A stretch of DNA of 64,000 nt, from assembly GCF_000425065.1 (NCBI RefSeq), contig NZ_AULB01000014.1, positions 124,001 through 188,000 of the forward strand, in the 5' to 3' direction. The position numbers and the translations under genes were made by a program. Origin of the DNA: Actinomadura rifamycini DSM 43936 (GTDB taxonomy: Bacteria > Actinomycetota > Actinomycetes > Streptosporangiales > Streptosporangiaceae). Positions 17,064-26,469 of this stretch are shown here, piece after piece; within the stretch, counting starts at the first letter, position 1, and each line of letters begins with the position of its first letter. The notes under the pieces were generated by a model that saw only the letters and a list, made by a program, of their open reading frames with translations, made no database searches and was not told the origin of the DNA.

Positions 17064-17101
17064 GGGACGTCTCGCTCACGAGCCCACCCCCGAGACGTCC
17101 C
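17064..17101 (+). promoter_or_regulatory. 11-bp stem-loop immediately before the coxS ribosome binding site
   Basis: GGGACGTCTCG (17064-17074) and CGAGACGTCCC (17091-17101) are perfect complements around a 16-base loop. The GGGAG Shine-Dalgarno of coxS begins two bases after the right arm (17103) and the ATG is at 17113. It could be a protein-binding operator or an RNA element gating translation of the molybdoenzyme operon. A second GGAGG (17020-17024) stands before ATG 17030, which opens an out-of-frame ORF across this hairpin. Confidence 0.6.
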
Positions 17102-17112
17102 TGGGAGAACGC

Positions 17113-17604
17113 ATGCCACGTATCCGTGTCGAGGTCGATGGGGCGACGTACGAGGACGACGTCGAACCGCGCCTCCTGCTCGTCCACTATCTGCGCGAAC
17201 GGCTGGGGAAGGTCGGCACCCCGGTCGGCTGCGACACCACCAACTGCGGAGCGTGCACCGTCCTGCTGGACGGGCTGAGCGTGAAGAGCTGCTCCGTGCT
17301 CGCCGTCCAGGCGGACGGCCGCGACGTGACGACGATCGAGGGGCTGGGCGCGGGCGGCCCGCACCCGCTGCAGCGCGCGTTCCACGAGGAGCACGGGCTC
17401 CAGTGCGGCTACTGCACCCCCGGCATGATCATCGCCGCGCTCGACCTGCTGCGCGACAACCCCGACCCGTCCGACGAGGAGATCCGGGAGGGGCTCGAAG
17501 GGAACCTGTGCCGCTGCACCGGCTACCAGAACATCGTGCGCTCGGTGCGGCGCGCGGCCGGCGACATGCGCCGGCCGGCGCGGGAGCAGGAGGTCGCGCC
17601 GTGA
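17113..17604 (+). CDS. coxS: Molybdenum hydroxylase [2Fe-2S] subunit (CoxS-like)
   Basis: A 163-residue iron-sulfur subunit of the xanthine oxidase/CO dehydrogenase family. The plant-ferredoxin-type cluster is ligated by Cys40, Cys45, Cys48 and Cys60, and the helical-domain cluster by Cys98, Cys101, Cys133 and Cys135 (QCGYCTPG and [10 protein letters not shown]). It passes electrons from the molybdenum centre to FAD. The ATG at 17113 has GGGAG at good spacing; an in-frame GTG at 17035 would add 26 non-family residues. First gene of coxS-coxL-coxM, with 4-base overlaps throughout. Confidence 0.95.
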   Translation: MPRIRVEVDGATYEDDVEPRLLLVHYLRERLGKVGTPVGCDTTNCGACTVLLDGLSVKSCSVLAVQADGRDVTTIEGLGAGGPHPLQRAFHEEHGLQCGYCTPGMIIAALDLLRDNPDPSDEEIREGLEGNLCRCTGYQNIVRSVRRAAGDMRRPAREQEVAP

Positions 17605-19967
17605 CCGCGACGGACGACCGGCCGGCCGAGATCGGGACGCCGCGCCGCAGGTCGGAGGACGCGCGGCTGGTCACCGGCCGGACGCGCTGGACCGACAACA
17701 TCGCCCCCGCCGGCACCCTGCACGTGGCGTTCCTGCGCAGCCCGCACGCGCACGCGCGGATCGAGCGGGTGGACGTCGCGGCGGCGCGGCGCGCGCCGAA
17801 CGTCGTGGCGGCGTTCTCCGGCGCCGACCTCGCGGACGAGCAGGGCTCGCTGCCGTGCGCGTGGGTCGTCACCGAGGACATGCGGCACCCCGAGCATCCG
17901 CCGATGGCCGTCCGGGAGGTCCGGTACGCCGGCGAGCCGGTGGCGTGCGTGGTGGCGCGCGACCGGGCCGCGGCCGCGGACGCCCTGGAGGAGATCGACG
18001 TCGACTACGCGCCGCTGCCCGCCGTCGTCGACATGGAGGCGGCCGTCGCGGACGGCGCCGACCTCGTGCACGACGCCCTCGGGACGAACGAGTCGTACAC
18101 GTGGGTGTTCGAGAACGGCGACCTGGACGCGGCGATGCGGGACGCGCCGGTCGTCCTGGAACGCCGGTACGTGCAGCAGCGGCTGATCCCGACGGCGATG
18201 GAGCCCCGGTCGGTGGTGTGCGTCCCGGAGGGCGACGAGTTCACCGTCTACTCGGCGACGCAGATCCCGCACATCCTGCGGCTGATGCTCGCGACCGTCA
18301 CCGGGATCCCCGAGCACCGCCTGCGGGTGGTGGCGCCGGACGTCGGCGGCGGGTTCGGCTCGAAGCTGCAGGTGTACGGCGAGGAGGTGCTCGCGCTGCT
18401 GCTGGCGCGGCGGCTCGGCCGCCCGGTGAAGTGGACGGAGTCGCGCAGCGAGGGCAACATGACCGTCCACCACGGCCGCGACCAGATCCAGCGGCTCACC
18501 CTCGCCGCCGACGGGGACGGCCGGATCCGCGGCCTCAAGGTGGACCTGCTGGCCGACATGGGCGCCTACCTGATGCTGGTGACGCCCGGCATCCCGCTGC
18601 TCGGCGCGTTCATGTTCAACGGCATCTACAAGATGGACGCGTACTCGTTCACCTGCACGGGCGTGTTCACCACCAAGACGCCGACGGACGCCTACCGGGG
18701 CGCGGGACGCCCCGAGGCGACGTACGCGATCGAGCGGCTGATGGACGAGCTCGCCGCCGAACTCGGCCTCGACCCGATCGAGGTGCGGCGCCGCAACTGG
18801 ATCGGGCACGGCGAGTTCCCGTACGACACGATCGCGGGCCTCACCTACGACAGCGGGAACTACGAGGCCGCGACCGAGCAGGCGCTGCGGCTCCTGGAGT
18901 ACGACAAGCTTCGCGCCGAGCAGGCCGACCGCCGCGACCGCCGCGACCCCGTGCAGCTCGGCATCGGCGTGTCGACGTTCACCGAGATGTGCGGGCTCGC
19001 GCCGTCCCGCGTCCTCGGGTCCCTGTCGTACGGCGCGGGCGGCTGGGAGCACGCGGCGGTGCGGGTGCTGCCGTCCGGGAAGGTCGAGGTCGTCACCGGG
19101 TCGTCCGCGCACGGGCAGGGGCACGAGACGGCGTGGGCGCAGATCGCCGCGGACCGGCTCGGCGTCCCCTTCGAGGACGTGCGGGTCCTGCACGGCGACA
19201 CGGCCGTGTCGCCGAAGGGCATGGACACCTACGGCTCGCGGTCGCTCGCCGTCGGCGGGATCGCGCTGTACTCGGCGTGCGACAAGGTCGTCGAGAAGGC
19301 GCGGAAGGTCGCGGCGCACCTGCTGGAGGCCGCGGAGGACGACCTGGAGTTCACCGCCGGACGGTTCGGCGTGCGCGGCGTCCCCGGCGCCGGGGCCACG
19401 ATCCAGGAGGTCGCGACGGCCGCGTTCGCCGCGCACGACCTGCCGGACGGCGTCGAGCCGTCCCTCGACTCCGACGCGACGTTCGACCCGGACAACTTCT
19501 CGTTCCCGCACGGCACGCACCTGTGCGCCGCCGAGGTCGACACCGAGACCGGGATGGTGCGGATCCGCAAGTACGTGGCGGTGGACGACGTCGGGAAGGT
19601 CGTGAACCCGCTGATCGTCGAGGGGCAGGTGCACGGCGGGCTCGCGCAGGGCATCGCGCAGGCCCTCTACGAGGAGGCCGTGTACGACGCCGACGGCAAC
19701 CTCACCACCACCACGATGGCCGACTACCTGATCCCCTCGGCCGCCGACCTGCCCGAGTTCGTCACCGACCGCACCGAGACGCCCGCGACGTCCAACCCGC
19801 TCGGGGTGAAGGGCGTCGGCGAGGCGGGCACGATCGCGTCCACCCCGGCGGTCGTCAACGCGATCGTGGACGCGCTGCGCCCGTTCGGCGTGTCGGACGT
19901 CCCGATGCCGTGCACGCCCGAACGGGTCTGGCGGGCGCTGCGCGCGACCGAGGGAGGCGCCCGATGA
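17601..19967 (+). CDS. coxL: Molybdopterin-binding large subunit of a form II (CoxL-like) hydroxylase
   Basis: A 788-residue catalytic subunit binding molybdopterin cytosine dinucleotide. GGGFGSK and [10 protein letters not shown] are cofactor-binding motifs, the latter carrying the catalytic Glu near the C-terminus. The active-site loop reads [11 protein letters not shown]. True form I CO dehydrogenases have AYXCSFR with a Cys bound to copper; AYRGAGR is the form II signature, so CO oxidation is not supported and an aldehyde or heterocycle substrate is more likely. The GTG start overlaps the coxS stop in GTGA. Confidence 0.94.
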   Translation: MTATDDRPAEIGTPRRRSEDARLVTGRTRWTDNIAPAGTLHVAFLRSPHAHARIERVDVAAARRAPNVVAAFSGADLADEQGSLPCAWVVTEDMRHPEHPPMAVREVRYAGEPVACVVARDRAAAADALEEIDVDYAPLPAVVDMEAAVADGADLVHDALGTNESYTWVFENGDLDAAMRDAPVVLERRYVQQRLIPTAMEPRSVVCVPEGDEFTVYSATQIPHILRLMLATVTGIPEHRLRVVAPDVGGGFGSKLQVYGEEVLALLLARRLGRPVKWTESRSEGNMTVHHGRDQIQRLTLAADGDGRIRGLKVDLLADMGAYLMLVTPGIPLLGAFMFNGIYKMDAYSFTCTGVFTTKTPTDAYRGAGRPEATYAIERLMDELAAELGLDPIEVRRRNWIGHGEFPYDTIAGLTYDSGNYEAATEQALRLLEYDKLRAEQADRRDRRDPVQLGIGVSTFTEMCGLAPSRVLGSLSYGAGGWEHAAVRVLPSGKVEVVTGSSAHGQGHETAWAQIAADRLGVPFEDVRVLHGDTAVSPKGMDTYGSRSLAVGGIALYSACDKVVEKARKVAAHLLEAAEDDLEFTAGRFGVRGVPGAGATIQEVATAAFAAHDLPDGVEPSLDSDATFDPDNFSFPHGTHLCAAEVDTETGMVRIRKYVAVDDVGKVVNPLIVEGQVHGGLAQGIAQALYEEAVYDADGNLTTTTMADYLIPSAADLPEFVTDRTETPATSNPLGVKGVGEAGTIASTPAVVNAIVDALRPFGVSDVPMPCTPERVWRALRATEGGAR

Positions 19968-20821
19968 TCCCCGCGAGCTTCGGCTACACCCGTCCGGCCA
20001 CGGTCGGCGACGCCGTCGCGGCGCTCGCCGACGCGGGCGAGGACGCGAAGGTGCTGGCCGGCGGGCAGAGCCTCATGCCGCTGCTGCGGATGCGGCTCGC
20101 GTTCCCCGAGACGCTGATCGACCTCGACCGCGTCGACGGCCTGCGGGAGATCCGCGACGACGGGAACGCCCTGGTCATCGGCGCGATGGCCACCCACCAC
20201 CAGGTGATCCGCGACCCGCTCGTCCGCGCGCACGCGCCGCTGCTCGTCCGCGCCACCGAGACCGTCGCGGACCCGGCCGTGCGCCACCGCGGCACGTTCG
20301 GCGGCGCGCTCGCGCACGCCGACCCGGCCGGGGACCTGCCCGCCGTCGCGCTCGCGCTCGACGCGGTGCTGCTCGCCCGGTCGTCCCGCGGCGAGCGCGA
20401 GATCCCCGCGGCCGAGTTCTTCGTCGACTGGATGACGTCCGCGCTGGAGCCCGACGAACTACTCACGGGCGTCCGGGTGCCCAAGCTCGGCGACGGCTGG
20501 GGCGTCCACTACGAGAAGTTCCACCGGACGGCCCAGGCGTGGGCGATCGTCGGCGTGGCGTGCGCGGTCCGGCGCGCGAACGGCACCGTCGAGGAGGCGC
20601 GCGTCGCGCTCACCAACGTGGGCCCGGCGCCCGTCCGGGCGTCCGCCGTCGAGCGCGCCGCCGCGGGCCGTCCCGCCGCGGCGGACGCGCTCCGCGCGGC
20701 GGCCGAACCGGCCGCCGACGGCATCGACCCGCCCGGCGACCTGCACGGCTCGGCGGAGTACCGGGCGCACCTGGCGCGGGTCCTGACCGCCCGCGCGCTC
20801 GCGGCGGCCGCCGCCGTGTGA
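19964..20821 (+). CDS. coxM: FAD-binding medium subunit of the molybdenum hydroxylase (CoxM-like)
   Basis: A 285-residue flavoprotein. AGGQSLMPLLRMR near the N-terminus binds the FAD diphosphate, and RHRGTFGGALAHADPAGDLP is the second FAD motif. It moves electrons from the iron-sulfur subunit to the acceptor. The ATG overlaps the coxL stop in ATGA. A 20-bp stem-loop follows at once, so the three-gene transcript probably ends here. Confidence 0.94.
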   Translation: MIPASFGYTRPATVGDAVAALADAGEDAKVLAGGQSLMPLLRMRLAFPETLIDLDRVDGLREIRDDGNALVIGAMATHHQVIRDPLVRAHAPLLVRATETVADPAVRHRGTFGGALAHADPAGDLPAVALALDAVLLARSSRGEREIPAAEFFVDWMTSALEPDELLTGVRVPKLGDGWGVHYEKFHRTAQAWAIVGVACAVRRANGTVEEARVALTNVGPAPVRASAVERAAAGRPAAADALRAAAEPAADGIDPPGDLHGSAEYRAHLARVLTARALAAAAAV

Positions 20822-20825
20822 CCCC

Positions 20826-20873
20826 CGGCCGCGCCCCGGCCGCCCCGACTGGCGGGCGGCCGGGGCGCGGCCG
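20826..20873 (+). terminator. Very strong terminator: 20-bp perfect stem after coxM
   Basis: Bases 20826-20845 pair with 20854-20873 without mismatch around an 8-base loop, starting five bases after the coxM stop. It separates the enzyme operon from coxG, so coxG needs read-through or its own promoter. Confidence 0.8.
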
Positions 20874-20915
20874 TAAGGTCACCGGTACATCTCCGGACGA
20901 TAAGGACGATTATCT

Positions 20916-21914
20916 ATGGAGCTCGACCACGAGTTCAGCGTGCCGGTACCGGTGGACCAAGCCTGGTCGGTCCTGCTCGACGTGGAGCGCATCGCCCCGT
21001 GCATGCCGGGCGCCACCCTCGACGCGGTCGACGGCGACGAGTACCGCGGCCGGATGAAGGTGCGCGTCGGCGCGATGACCATCACCTACCGCGGCACGGT
21101 GAAGATCGTCGCGGCGGACGAGGCGTCCCGCGAGGTCGCGCTGGAGGCGTCCGCGAAGGAGGCGCGCGGCTCCGGGACGGCCGCCGCCACCGTGCGCGCG
21201 ACCCTGCGGGAGTCCGACGGCACGACCCACGTCGCCGTCCGCACCGAACTCAACGTGACGGGCCGCCCCGCCCAGTTCGGCCGCAACATCCTCGCCGAGG
21301 TCGGCACCAAGATCATCAACCGGTTCGCCAAGAACCTCGCCACCGAGATCGAGTCCCCCACCGCCCCCGCCGAGCCGGACGCGCCCGCGGACCTCCAAGC
21401 GGCCGCGAACGCCAAGGCCGACGCCGACGCCAAGGCCACGGCCGACACCGACACGACGACCGAGGCGAGCACCGACACCGAGGCACCCGCAGACCTTCAG
21501 GCCGCCGCGAATGCCAAGGCCGACGCCGACACCGGGACGACGTCCGAGGCAGGCGCCGACACCGGCGCCGGGACGGCGACCGAGGCGGGCGCCGACACCG
21601 AAGCGCCCGCAGACCTCCAGACCGCCGCCAACGCCAAGGCCGAGGCCGCCGCCAACGCCAAGGCCGACGCCGATGCCGAGGCTCCGGCCGTGGCCGGGGC
21701 GGAGGTCGCGCGGCCGGTGACGGGCGTGCCGGCCGGGGCGGACGACGCGGCGCGGCGGCCCGTGCCGCCGGCGCCGAACCGGTTCGACGACGACGCCATC
21801 GACCTGCTGGAGGTCGCCGGGCCGTCGCTGGCCAAGCGGGCCGTCCCGGCGGTGGGCGCGCTCGTCGCGGTGCTGCTGCTCCTCCGGTTCCTCACGCGGC
21901 GCCGCCGGGGCTGA
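20916..21914 (+). CDS. coxG: Membrane-anchored CoxG-like SRPBCC protein with Ala-rich repeats
   Basis: A 332-residue protein. Residues 1-150 are a CoxG/SRPBCC lipid-binding-type domain (MELDHEFSVPVPVDQAW, then CMPGATLDAVDGDEYRGRMKVRVG), found beside molybdenum hydroxylase operons, where it helps membrane attachment or quinone access. Residues about 155-260 are a low-complexity linker with three copies of APADLQ-x-AANAKA. The C-terminus has one transmembrane helix (about 300-326) and an Arg-rich tail. This is typical of membrane-anchored CoxG and suggests the enzyme is tethered to the inner face of the membrane. AAGGA lies before the ATG. Confidence 0.88.
   Translation: MELDHEFSVPVPVDQAWSVLLDVERIAPCMPGATLDAVDGDEYRGRMKVRVGAMTITYRGTVKIVAADEASREVALEASAKEARGSGTAAATVRATLRESDGTTHVAVRTELNVTGRPAQFGRNILAEVGTKIINRFAKNLATEIESPTAPAEPDAPADLQAAANAKADADAKATADTDTTTEASTDTEAPADLQAAANAKADADTGTTSEAGADTGAGTATEAGADTEAPADLQTAANAKAEAAANAKADADAEAPAVAGAEVARPVTGVPAGADDAARRPVPPAPNRFDDDAIDLLEVAGPSLAKRAVPAVGALVAVLLLLRFLTRRRRG
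21381..21686 (+). repeat. In-frame degenerate repeats in coxG
   Basis: Units beginning at 21381, 21483 and 21603 encode APADLQ(A/T)AANAKA plus variable Thr/Asp/Glu-rich spacers; a partial fourth ANAKADAD unit follows. Period is about 102-120 bases. Likely site of length variation. Confidence 0.8.
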
Positions 21915-21981
21915 GCGCGGGTCAAGAGCGCGCCAACGATCCGTACGGGAACGGCGGCGCGGGTGGATCGCGGGCGGCGGG

Positions 21982-22701
21982 ATGCCGTCGGGTGGTCCCG
22001 TGGACACGATCGGGCTTCAGCGGGTCCCGGACCTCGCGGACGGCAACTGGTGGCATCGGGAGCGGCGCACGGTCCTGACCGGTGAGCTGCTGCGGTTCAG
22101 CGCGCCCGGCGCGGCGGTGGACGTCGGCGCCGGGACGGGCGCGGCGGCGCGGCTGCTCGCCGAGCACGGCTGGTACGCGACGGCGGTCGACCTGAGCCCG
22201 GACGCCGTCGCGGCGGCGCGCGCGCAGGGCGTCGAGGCGTACGTGGGGGACGCGCGTTACCTGCAACTTCCCGGGGGCGGGTTCGACCTCGCGCTGGTCC
22301 TGGACGTCCTGGAGTTCATCGAGGACGACGCGCGGGCGGCGGCCGAGGTCGCGCGCGTCCTGCGGCCGGGCGGGACGGCGCTGGTGTCGGCGGCGGCGGA
22401 CATGGCGCTCTGGTCGGCGCGGGACGTCGCGGACGGGCGGGTCCGGCGGTACGGGCGGCGCGCGCTGGTGGAGCTGCTGGAGGGCGCCGGGCTGGTGGTG
22501 GAGCGGGTGTGGAGCCGGGGCGTGCTGGTGCGGCCGGTGCCGCGGCTGCTGCGGCACCGGATGTCGCGCCGGGACGACCTGGCGCCGCTGCCTCCGGCGC
22601 TCAACGGGGCGCTGCGGCTGTCGGCGGCGGTGGAGCGGCGGCTGCCGGTGCGGTCGTGGCCGGGGACGTGGCTGTTCGCGCGGGCCCGCCGCCCCGGCTG
22701 A
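21982..22701 (+). CDS. Class I SAM-dependent methyltransferase
   Basis: A 239-residue methyltransferase. Motif I is VDVGAGTGAAARLL (about 46-59), the acidic end of strand 2 is AVDLSPDAV, and FDLALVLDVLEFIEDD with VARVLRPGGTALVSA completes the Methyltransf_11 pattern. The substrate is unknown. It follows coxG on the same strand by 67 bases and is convergent with the teichoic-acid-type gene. An internal GTG at 22000 is a possible alternative start. Confidence 0.86.
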   Translation: MPSGGPVDTIGLQRVPDLADGNWWHRERRTVLTGELLRFSAPGAAVDVGAGTGAAARLLAEHGWYATAVDLSPDAVAAARAQGVEAYVGDARYLQLPGGGFDLALVLDVLEFIEDDARAAAEVARVLRPGGTALVSAAADMALWSARDVADGRVRRYGRRALVELLEGAGLVVERVWSRGVLVRPVPRLLRHRMSRRDDLAPLPPALNGALRLSAAVERRLPVRSWPGTWLFARARRPG

Positions 22702-22728
22702 CCCGCCGGGGCGGTGCGGCCCGCGGGG

Positions 22729-25700
22729 TCAGCTCCGCAGGCCGGTGAAGACGCGGTCGAGGACGCGGCCGGTGGCGCCGCCGTCGTCGTGCGGGCAGTA
22801 GGTGACGAAGAACCGGTCGTAGGCGTCGGCGTGGTCGGGTTCGCTGTCGCGGGCCGCGCGGACGGCCTCGGCGACGTCGACCGTCCGGGCGACGACGGGG
22901 CCCGGCGCCTCCGCTTCCAGGTCGAAGTAGAAGCCGCGCACGTGGTCGCGGTACCGCTCCAGGTCGTGGGCGTAGAAGACCATGGGTCGGCCGAGGACGG
23001 CGAAGTCGAACGCGGCGGACGAGTAGTCGGTGACGAGGACGTCGGCGGCCATGTAGAGGTCGGTGATGTCGGGGTAGCCGGAGACGTCCATGACGAAGTC
23101 GTCGGACGGGGGCAGGTGCCGGTCGGTCACGAGGTGGTGCGTGCGCACCAGGAGGACGTGGTCGTCGCCGAGGACCTTGCGCATGGTCTCGACGTCGAGT
23201 TCCATGCGGAAGCCGCGGCGGCCGCGCGTGTAGGTCTGGTCGTCCCGCCACGTGGGGGCGTAAAGGACGACCTTCTTGCCCTCGGGGATGCCCAGTTCTT
23301 TGCGGACGTGCGTGCCGAGCGCGTCGGTGTCCGGTGAGCTGAGGATGTCGTTGCGCGGGAACCCGGTCTCGAGGATCTCGCCGCCGTACCGGAACGCCCG
23401 CCGCATGATCTGCGTGGCGTAGGGGCTGGGCGACAGGAGGAAGTCCCAGTGCGGGACCTCGTGCTCCATCCAGTCGTGCTTCTCCGCGCGCTGGTACGGC
23501 ATCTCCGTCAGGTCGTACCCGAGGCGCTTGAACGGGGTGCCGTGCCACGTCTGCAGGTACGTCTGACCTGGACGCTTCGTGAACCAGCGGGGCACGCCGT
23601 AGTTCGTGACGATGTACCGTGCGCGCGCGAGGAGCCGGTAATGCTCGCGGCTGCCGTACTGGACGATCCGGGCCTCGCCGTCGACGGTGAACTGGCCGTC
23701 GCGCGACACCCACACGCATTCCGTCTCCGGCCGACGCCGCGTCAGCTCCTCGAAGATCGCCCGCGGGTTGCAGCTGTACGACGAGCCCGCGTAGCCGTCG
23801 AACACGGCGACGTCCGCGAGCGGGCTGCGCAGGTAGACCGGGTAGTCGCGGGACCGCAGCACGCGCTGCGCGTAACCGCCGCGCTCGTCGTCGGCGAGGG
23901 CGGGCCGGGTGCGGAGCCGCAGCGCGTCCGTCTGCTCCACGCCGAGCTCGTACTCCCGCCCGCCGACGGCGTGCCGGCCGGGCAGGGACGGGACGGCGGA
24001 GCGTTCGGCGACGACGGCGACGTCCCCGGCGCGGGTCGGCGCGAGCACCTCCCACGTCCCGGCGGCCAGCGGGACGTCGCGGCCGAACGCGGCGGTCTCG
24101 GCGGGCGAGAACGTCGCGACGAACCGGCTCCCGTCCCAGGTCACCGGGATCCGGTGGGTCTCCCCGGTCTCCGGGCGGCGGACGAGGAAGTGCGCGGGCG
24201 GGTCCTGCGGGTCGGCGAACTCGCCGGCGAGCGCCAGGTGCCCGGACCCGTCCCAGCGGGCCGCCGTGACGACCGGGCGCGGGGTCCGCTCGATGCCCCG
24301 CAGGTTCCCGAACGACGTCCGGGTGAGGACGTACTCGCGTTCCCGCCACAGGAACCTGGCCTCGGTGAGGGCGGGCGCGACGGTGAGGCGCAGCGGGCCG
24401 CCCTCCCCCGTCAGCCGGACGTCCCAGTCGAGGACGTCGCGCAGGTGCGCCCGGTACGGTCGGGCGGGCGCGTCGGCGGGCATCAGGTCGGCGAGCGGCA
24501 GCGTCGCGGTGAACCCGAAGCCGGTGCCCTCGACCGTCTGCAGGACGGCCGCCGGGCGCAGCGTCACCTCGCCGCGGACCTCCGCGCCGCCGTGCCGGCG
24601 GAACGCGACGACGGACGCGTTCGTCCCGAGCGCCCGCTTCGTCCAGCCGGTGAGCAGCAGCGTGTCCCCGGACCGCCGGTACTCGGTCACGACCGCCTTG
24701 GACCGCTTCACGTGCACGACGAACCCGCCGTCGTCCCCCGCGGGCTGCACCGCGACCAGCTCGTCGACCTGCCGCGCCGCCGTCCACCGCACCGCCGGCT
24801 CCACCGCGTCGAGGCGCTGCACCGCGCGGCGTCCCGCGGTCGCGACCTCCGCGAACAGCTCCCAGGTGCCCGAGCGCCACTCGTCCCCGTCCAGCAGGTA
24901 CTCGGGCTCGATCCGCACCGCGAACCCCGCCCAGTCGACGCACACCCGCGACTGCCCGGACCGCGCGGTCGCCTCCGGGCGCCGCACCCGCTCGACGGGG
25001 AGCCCCACCTCCCGTCCGGTCTTCACGTTGCGCATCCACACCCGGATGCGGGAGTCGCGGACGTCCGACACCTCCAGCCGGTCGAAGTGCGCCCAGCCCC
25101 CGACGATCAGTGTGTCGCCGTCCCACGCGACCCGGTCGACGTCCGCGCGCAGCTCGACCTCGTCGGTGACGTCGTACACCTCGTCGGGGATCGCGCGGTC
25201 CGGGTCGCCGAAGAACGGGTACCGCGCGTACCAGCGGGGCCGGAACCGGCCGCGCGCCTCCACCGGGACGTCCGCGAGGCCGCCCTCCTGGAACGCGAGC
25301 ACCTCCAGCAGCTCCCGCGGCATCCGCTCGCGCAGCAGGTGCAGTTCGAGGCGGCGGATCGCCGCCAGGCCCTCGACGGCCGCCGGGCCGGCCTCCGCCA
25401 CGAGCCGCGCGCCCAGGTCGACGAGCCGCTCCCGCTCCTGGGGCGGCGCGGCGGGCAGGGCCCGGACGAACGCGTGCATGTCGACGTCGAGGATCTGCGC
25501 GTGGAACGCGGGCAGCAGGCCGGGCGCGTGCTCGGCGAACAGCCGCTGCACGATGTCGAGGGACGCGTGCCGGTCGTTGAGCAGCGCCGGGTCGGCGGCG
25601 CGGTCGGTGAGCGAGCCGGGGCGGCGCCGCCAGAAGTACACGGTCGCGTCGAGGACGTCCACCGCGGACGCCAGCGCCTGCGTCGCCATCGCGACCGGCA

Positions 25701-26448
25701 GGTCCTCGAACAGGCCCGGCGGGAACCGGAACCGGTTCGCGTCCCAGAACGACCGCCGGAACACCTTGTTGCCGATCGTCCGGTCCCGCAGCAGCTCGGG
25801 CCGCCGCGACACGTGCGTCGCCCGGACCGCCTCCGCGTACACGTCCGCGTGCGGGCGGGACGGCTCGACGCGCTCGCCGTCGAGCCGCTGCAGGTTCCCG
25901 CCCGCGATGTCCGAACCCGTCGACTCCAGCGACCCGACCAGCAGCTCGTACGCGTACGGCGGGACCGCGTCGTCCCCGTCGACGAACGCGAGGTACCGTC
26001 CGGTCGCGTGCTCCGCGCCGAGGTTGCGCGCGGGCCCCGGGCCCTCGCCCTCACCCCGCACGAGGACGAACCGGTCGTCGCGGGCGGCGAAGTCCGCGGC
26101 GGTGTCGGCGCCGCCGTCCGCCGACCCGTCGTCGACCATGACGACCTCCAGGTCGCGGAGCGTCTGCCCGGCGATCGACTCCAGGCACTCGGCGAGGTAC
26201 CCGCCGACGTCCTTGAACGGCACGACGACACTCAGCACGACGTCCTTCGCGGCGCCCTGCGCGGCGGTCTTCCCGGCGGTCTTCGCAACGTCCTTCGCGA
26301 CGTCCTTCGCGACGTCCTTCGCGACGTCCTTCGCGGCGTCCTGCGCGACGTCCTTCGCGGCGTCGTTCGCGGCGTCGTTCGCGGCGTCCTGCGGGGCGGC
26401 CGCGGCGTCGGTGCTCGGGCCGGCTGCGGGGTTGGTCTCAGGGGACAC
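22729..26448 (-). CDS. GT2 glycosyltransferase fused to CDP-glycerol glycerophosphotransferase (TagF-like), copy 1
   Basis: A 1,239-residue cytoplasmic or membrane-associated polymerase. Residues 13-69 are an Asp-Ala/Lys-Asp-Val-Ala repeat tail. A GT2 domain follows (LSVVVPFKDVGGYL, VMVDDGSADGG, FVDGDD) to about 280. After a long beta-rich linker, the last 400 residues are the glycerophosphotransferase: SYSCNPRAI, QTWHGTPFK, GFPRNDIL, YAPTWRDD and VTDYSSAAFDFA. It should build poly(glycerol phosphate) or a glycosylated teichoic acid. GTG start with GGGAG upstream. It lies 21 bases behind its paralogue on the same transcript. Confidence 0.92.
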   Translation of the reverse strand: MSPETNPAAGPSTDAAAAPQDAANDAANDAAKDVAQDAAKDVAKDVAKDVAKDVAKTAGKTAAQGAAKDVVLSVVVPFKDVGGYLAECLESIAGQTLRDLEVVMVDDGSADGGADTAADFAARDDRFVLVRGEGEGPGPARNLGAEHATGRYLAFVDGDDAVPPYAYELLVGSLESTGSDIAGGNLQRLDGERVEPSRPHADVYAEAVRATHVSRRPELLRDRTIGNKVFRRSFWDANRFRFPPGLFEDLPVAMATQALASAVDVLDATVYFWRRRPGSLTDRAADPALLNDRHASLDIVQRLFAEHAPGLLPAFHAQILDVDMHAFVRALPAAPPQERERLVDLGARLVAEAGPAAVEGLAAIRRLELHLLRERMPRELLEVLAFQEGGLADVPVEARGRFRPRWYARYPFFGDPDRAIPDEVYDVTDEVELRADVDRVAWDGDTLIVGGWAHFDRLEVSDVRDSRIRVWMRNVKTGREVGLPVERVRRPEATARSGQSRVCVDWAGFAVRIEPEYLLDGDEWRSGTWELFAEVATAGRRAVQRLDAVEPAVRWTAARQVDELVAVQPAGDDGGFVVHVKRSKAVVTEYRRSGDTLLLTGWTKRALGTNASVVAFRRHGGAEVRGEVTLRPAAVLQTVEGTGFGFTATLPLADLMPADAPARPYRAHLRDVLDWDVRLTGEGGPLRLTVAPALTEARFLWREREYVLTRTSFGNLRGIERTPRPVVTAARWDGSGHLALAGEFADPQDPPAHFLVRRPETGETHRIPVTWDGSRFVATFSPAETAAFGRDVPLAAGTWEVLAPTRAGDVAVVAERSAVPSLPGRHAVGGREYELGVEQTDALRLRTRPALADDERGGYAQRVLRSRDYPVYLRSPLADVAVFDGYAGSSYSCNPRAIFEELTRRRPETECVWVSRDGQFTVDGEARIVQYGSREHYRLLARARYIVTNYGVPRWFTKRPGQTYLQTWHGTPFKRLGYDLTEMPYQRAEKHDWMEHEVPHWDFLLSPSPYATQIMRRAFRYGGEILETGFPRNDILSSPDTDALGTHVRKELGIPEGKKVVLYAPTWRDDQTYTRGRRGFRMELDVETMRKVLGDDHVLLVRTHHLVTDRHLPPSDDFVMDVSGYPDITDLYMAADVLVTDYSSAAFDFAVLGRPMVFYAHDLERYRDHVRGFYFDLEAEAPGPVVARTVDVAEAVRAARDSEPDHADAYDRFFVTYCPHDDGGATGRVLDRVFTGLRS
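26240..26412 (-). repeat. 12-bp tandem repeats at the 5' end of GT2-TagF copy 1
   Basis: The plus strand repeats gcgacgtccttc with little change at 26275-26340 and degenerates on both sides. It encodes Lys-Asp-Val-Ala and Asp-Ala-Ala-Lys/Asn tetrapeptides at residues about 20-65. The unit is a multiple of three, so slippage would change tail length, not frame. Confidence 0.85.
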
Positions 26449-26469
26449 GGATCGCTCCCGGTCGGTGGT

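Noticed and set aside
17030..17278. Separate small gene starting at ATG 17030 with strong GGAGG
   Set aside because: The frame runs out of phase through coxS and has no coding character; kept only as a possible upstream ORF in the coxS leader discussion.
17601..19967. CO dehydrogenase large subunit with CO as substrate
   Set aside because: The loop AYRGAGR lacks the AYXCSFR copper-binding cysteine, so CO oxidation is not supported despite the cox gene order.
26240..26412. CRISPR-like array
   Set aside because: The 12-bp units are contiguous, without spacers, in frame, and encode a Lys-Asp-Val-Ala tail.
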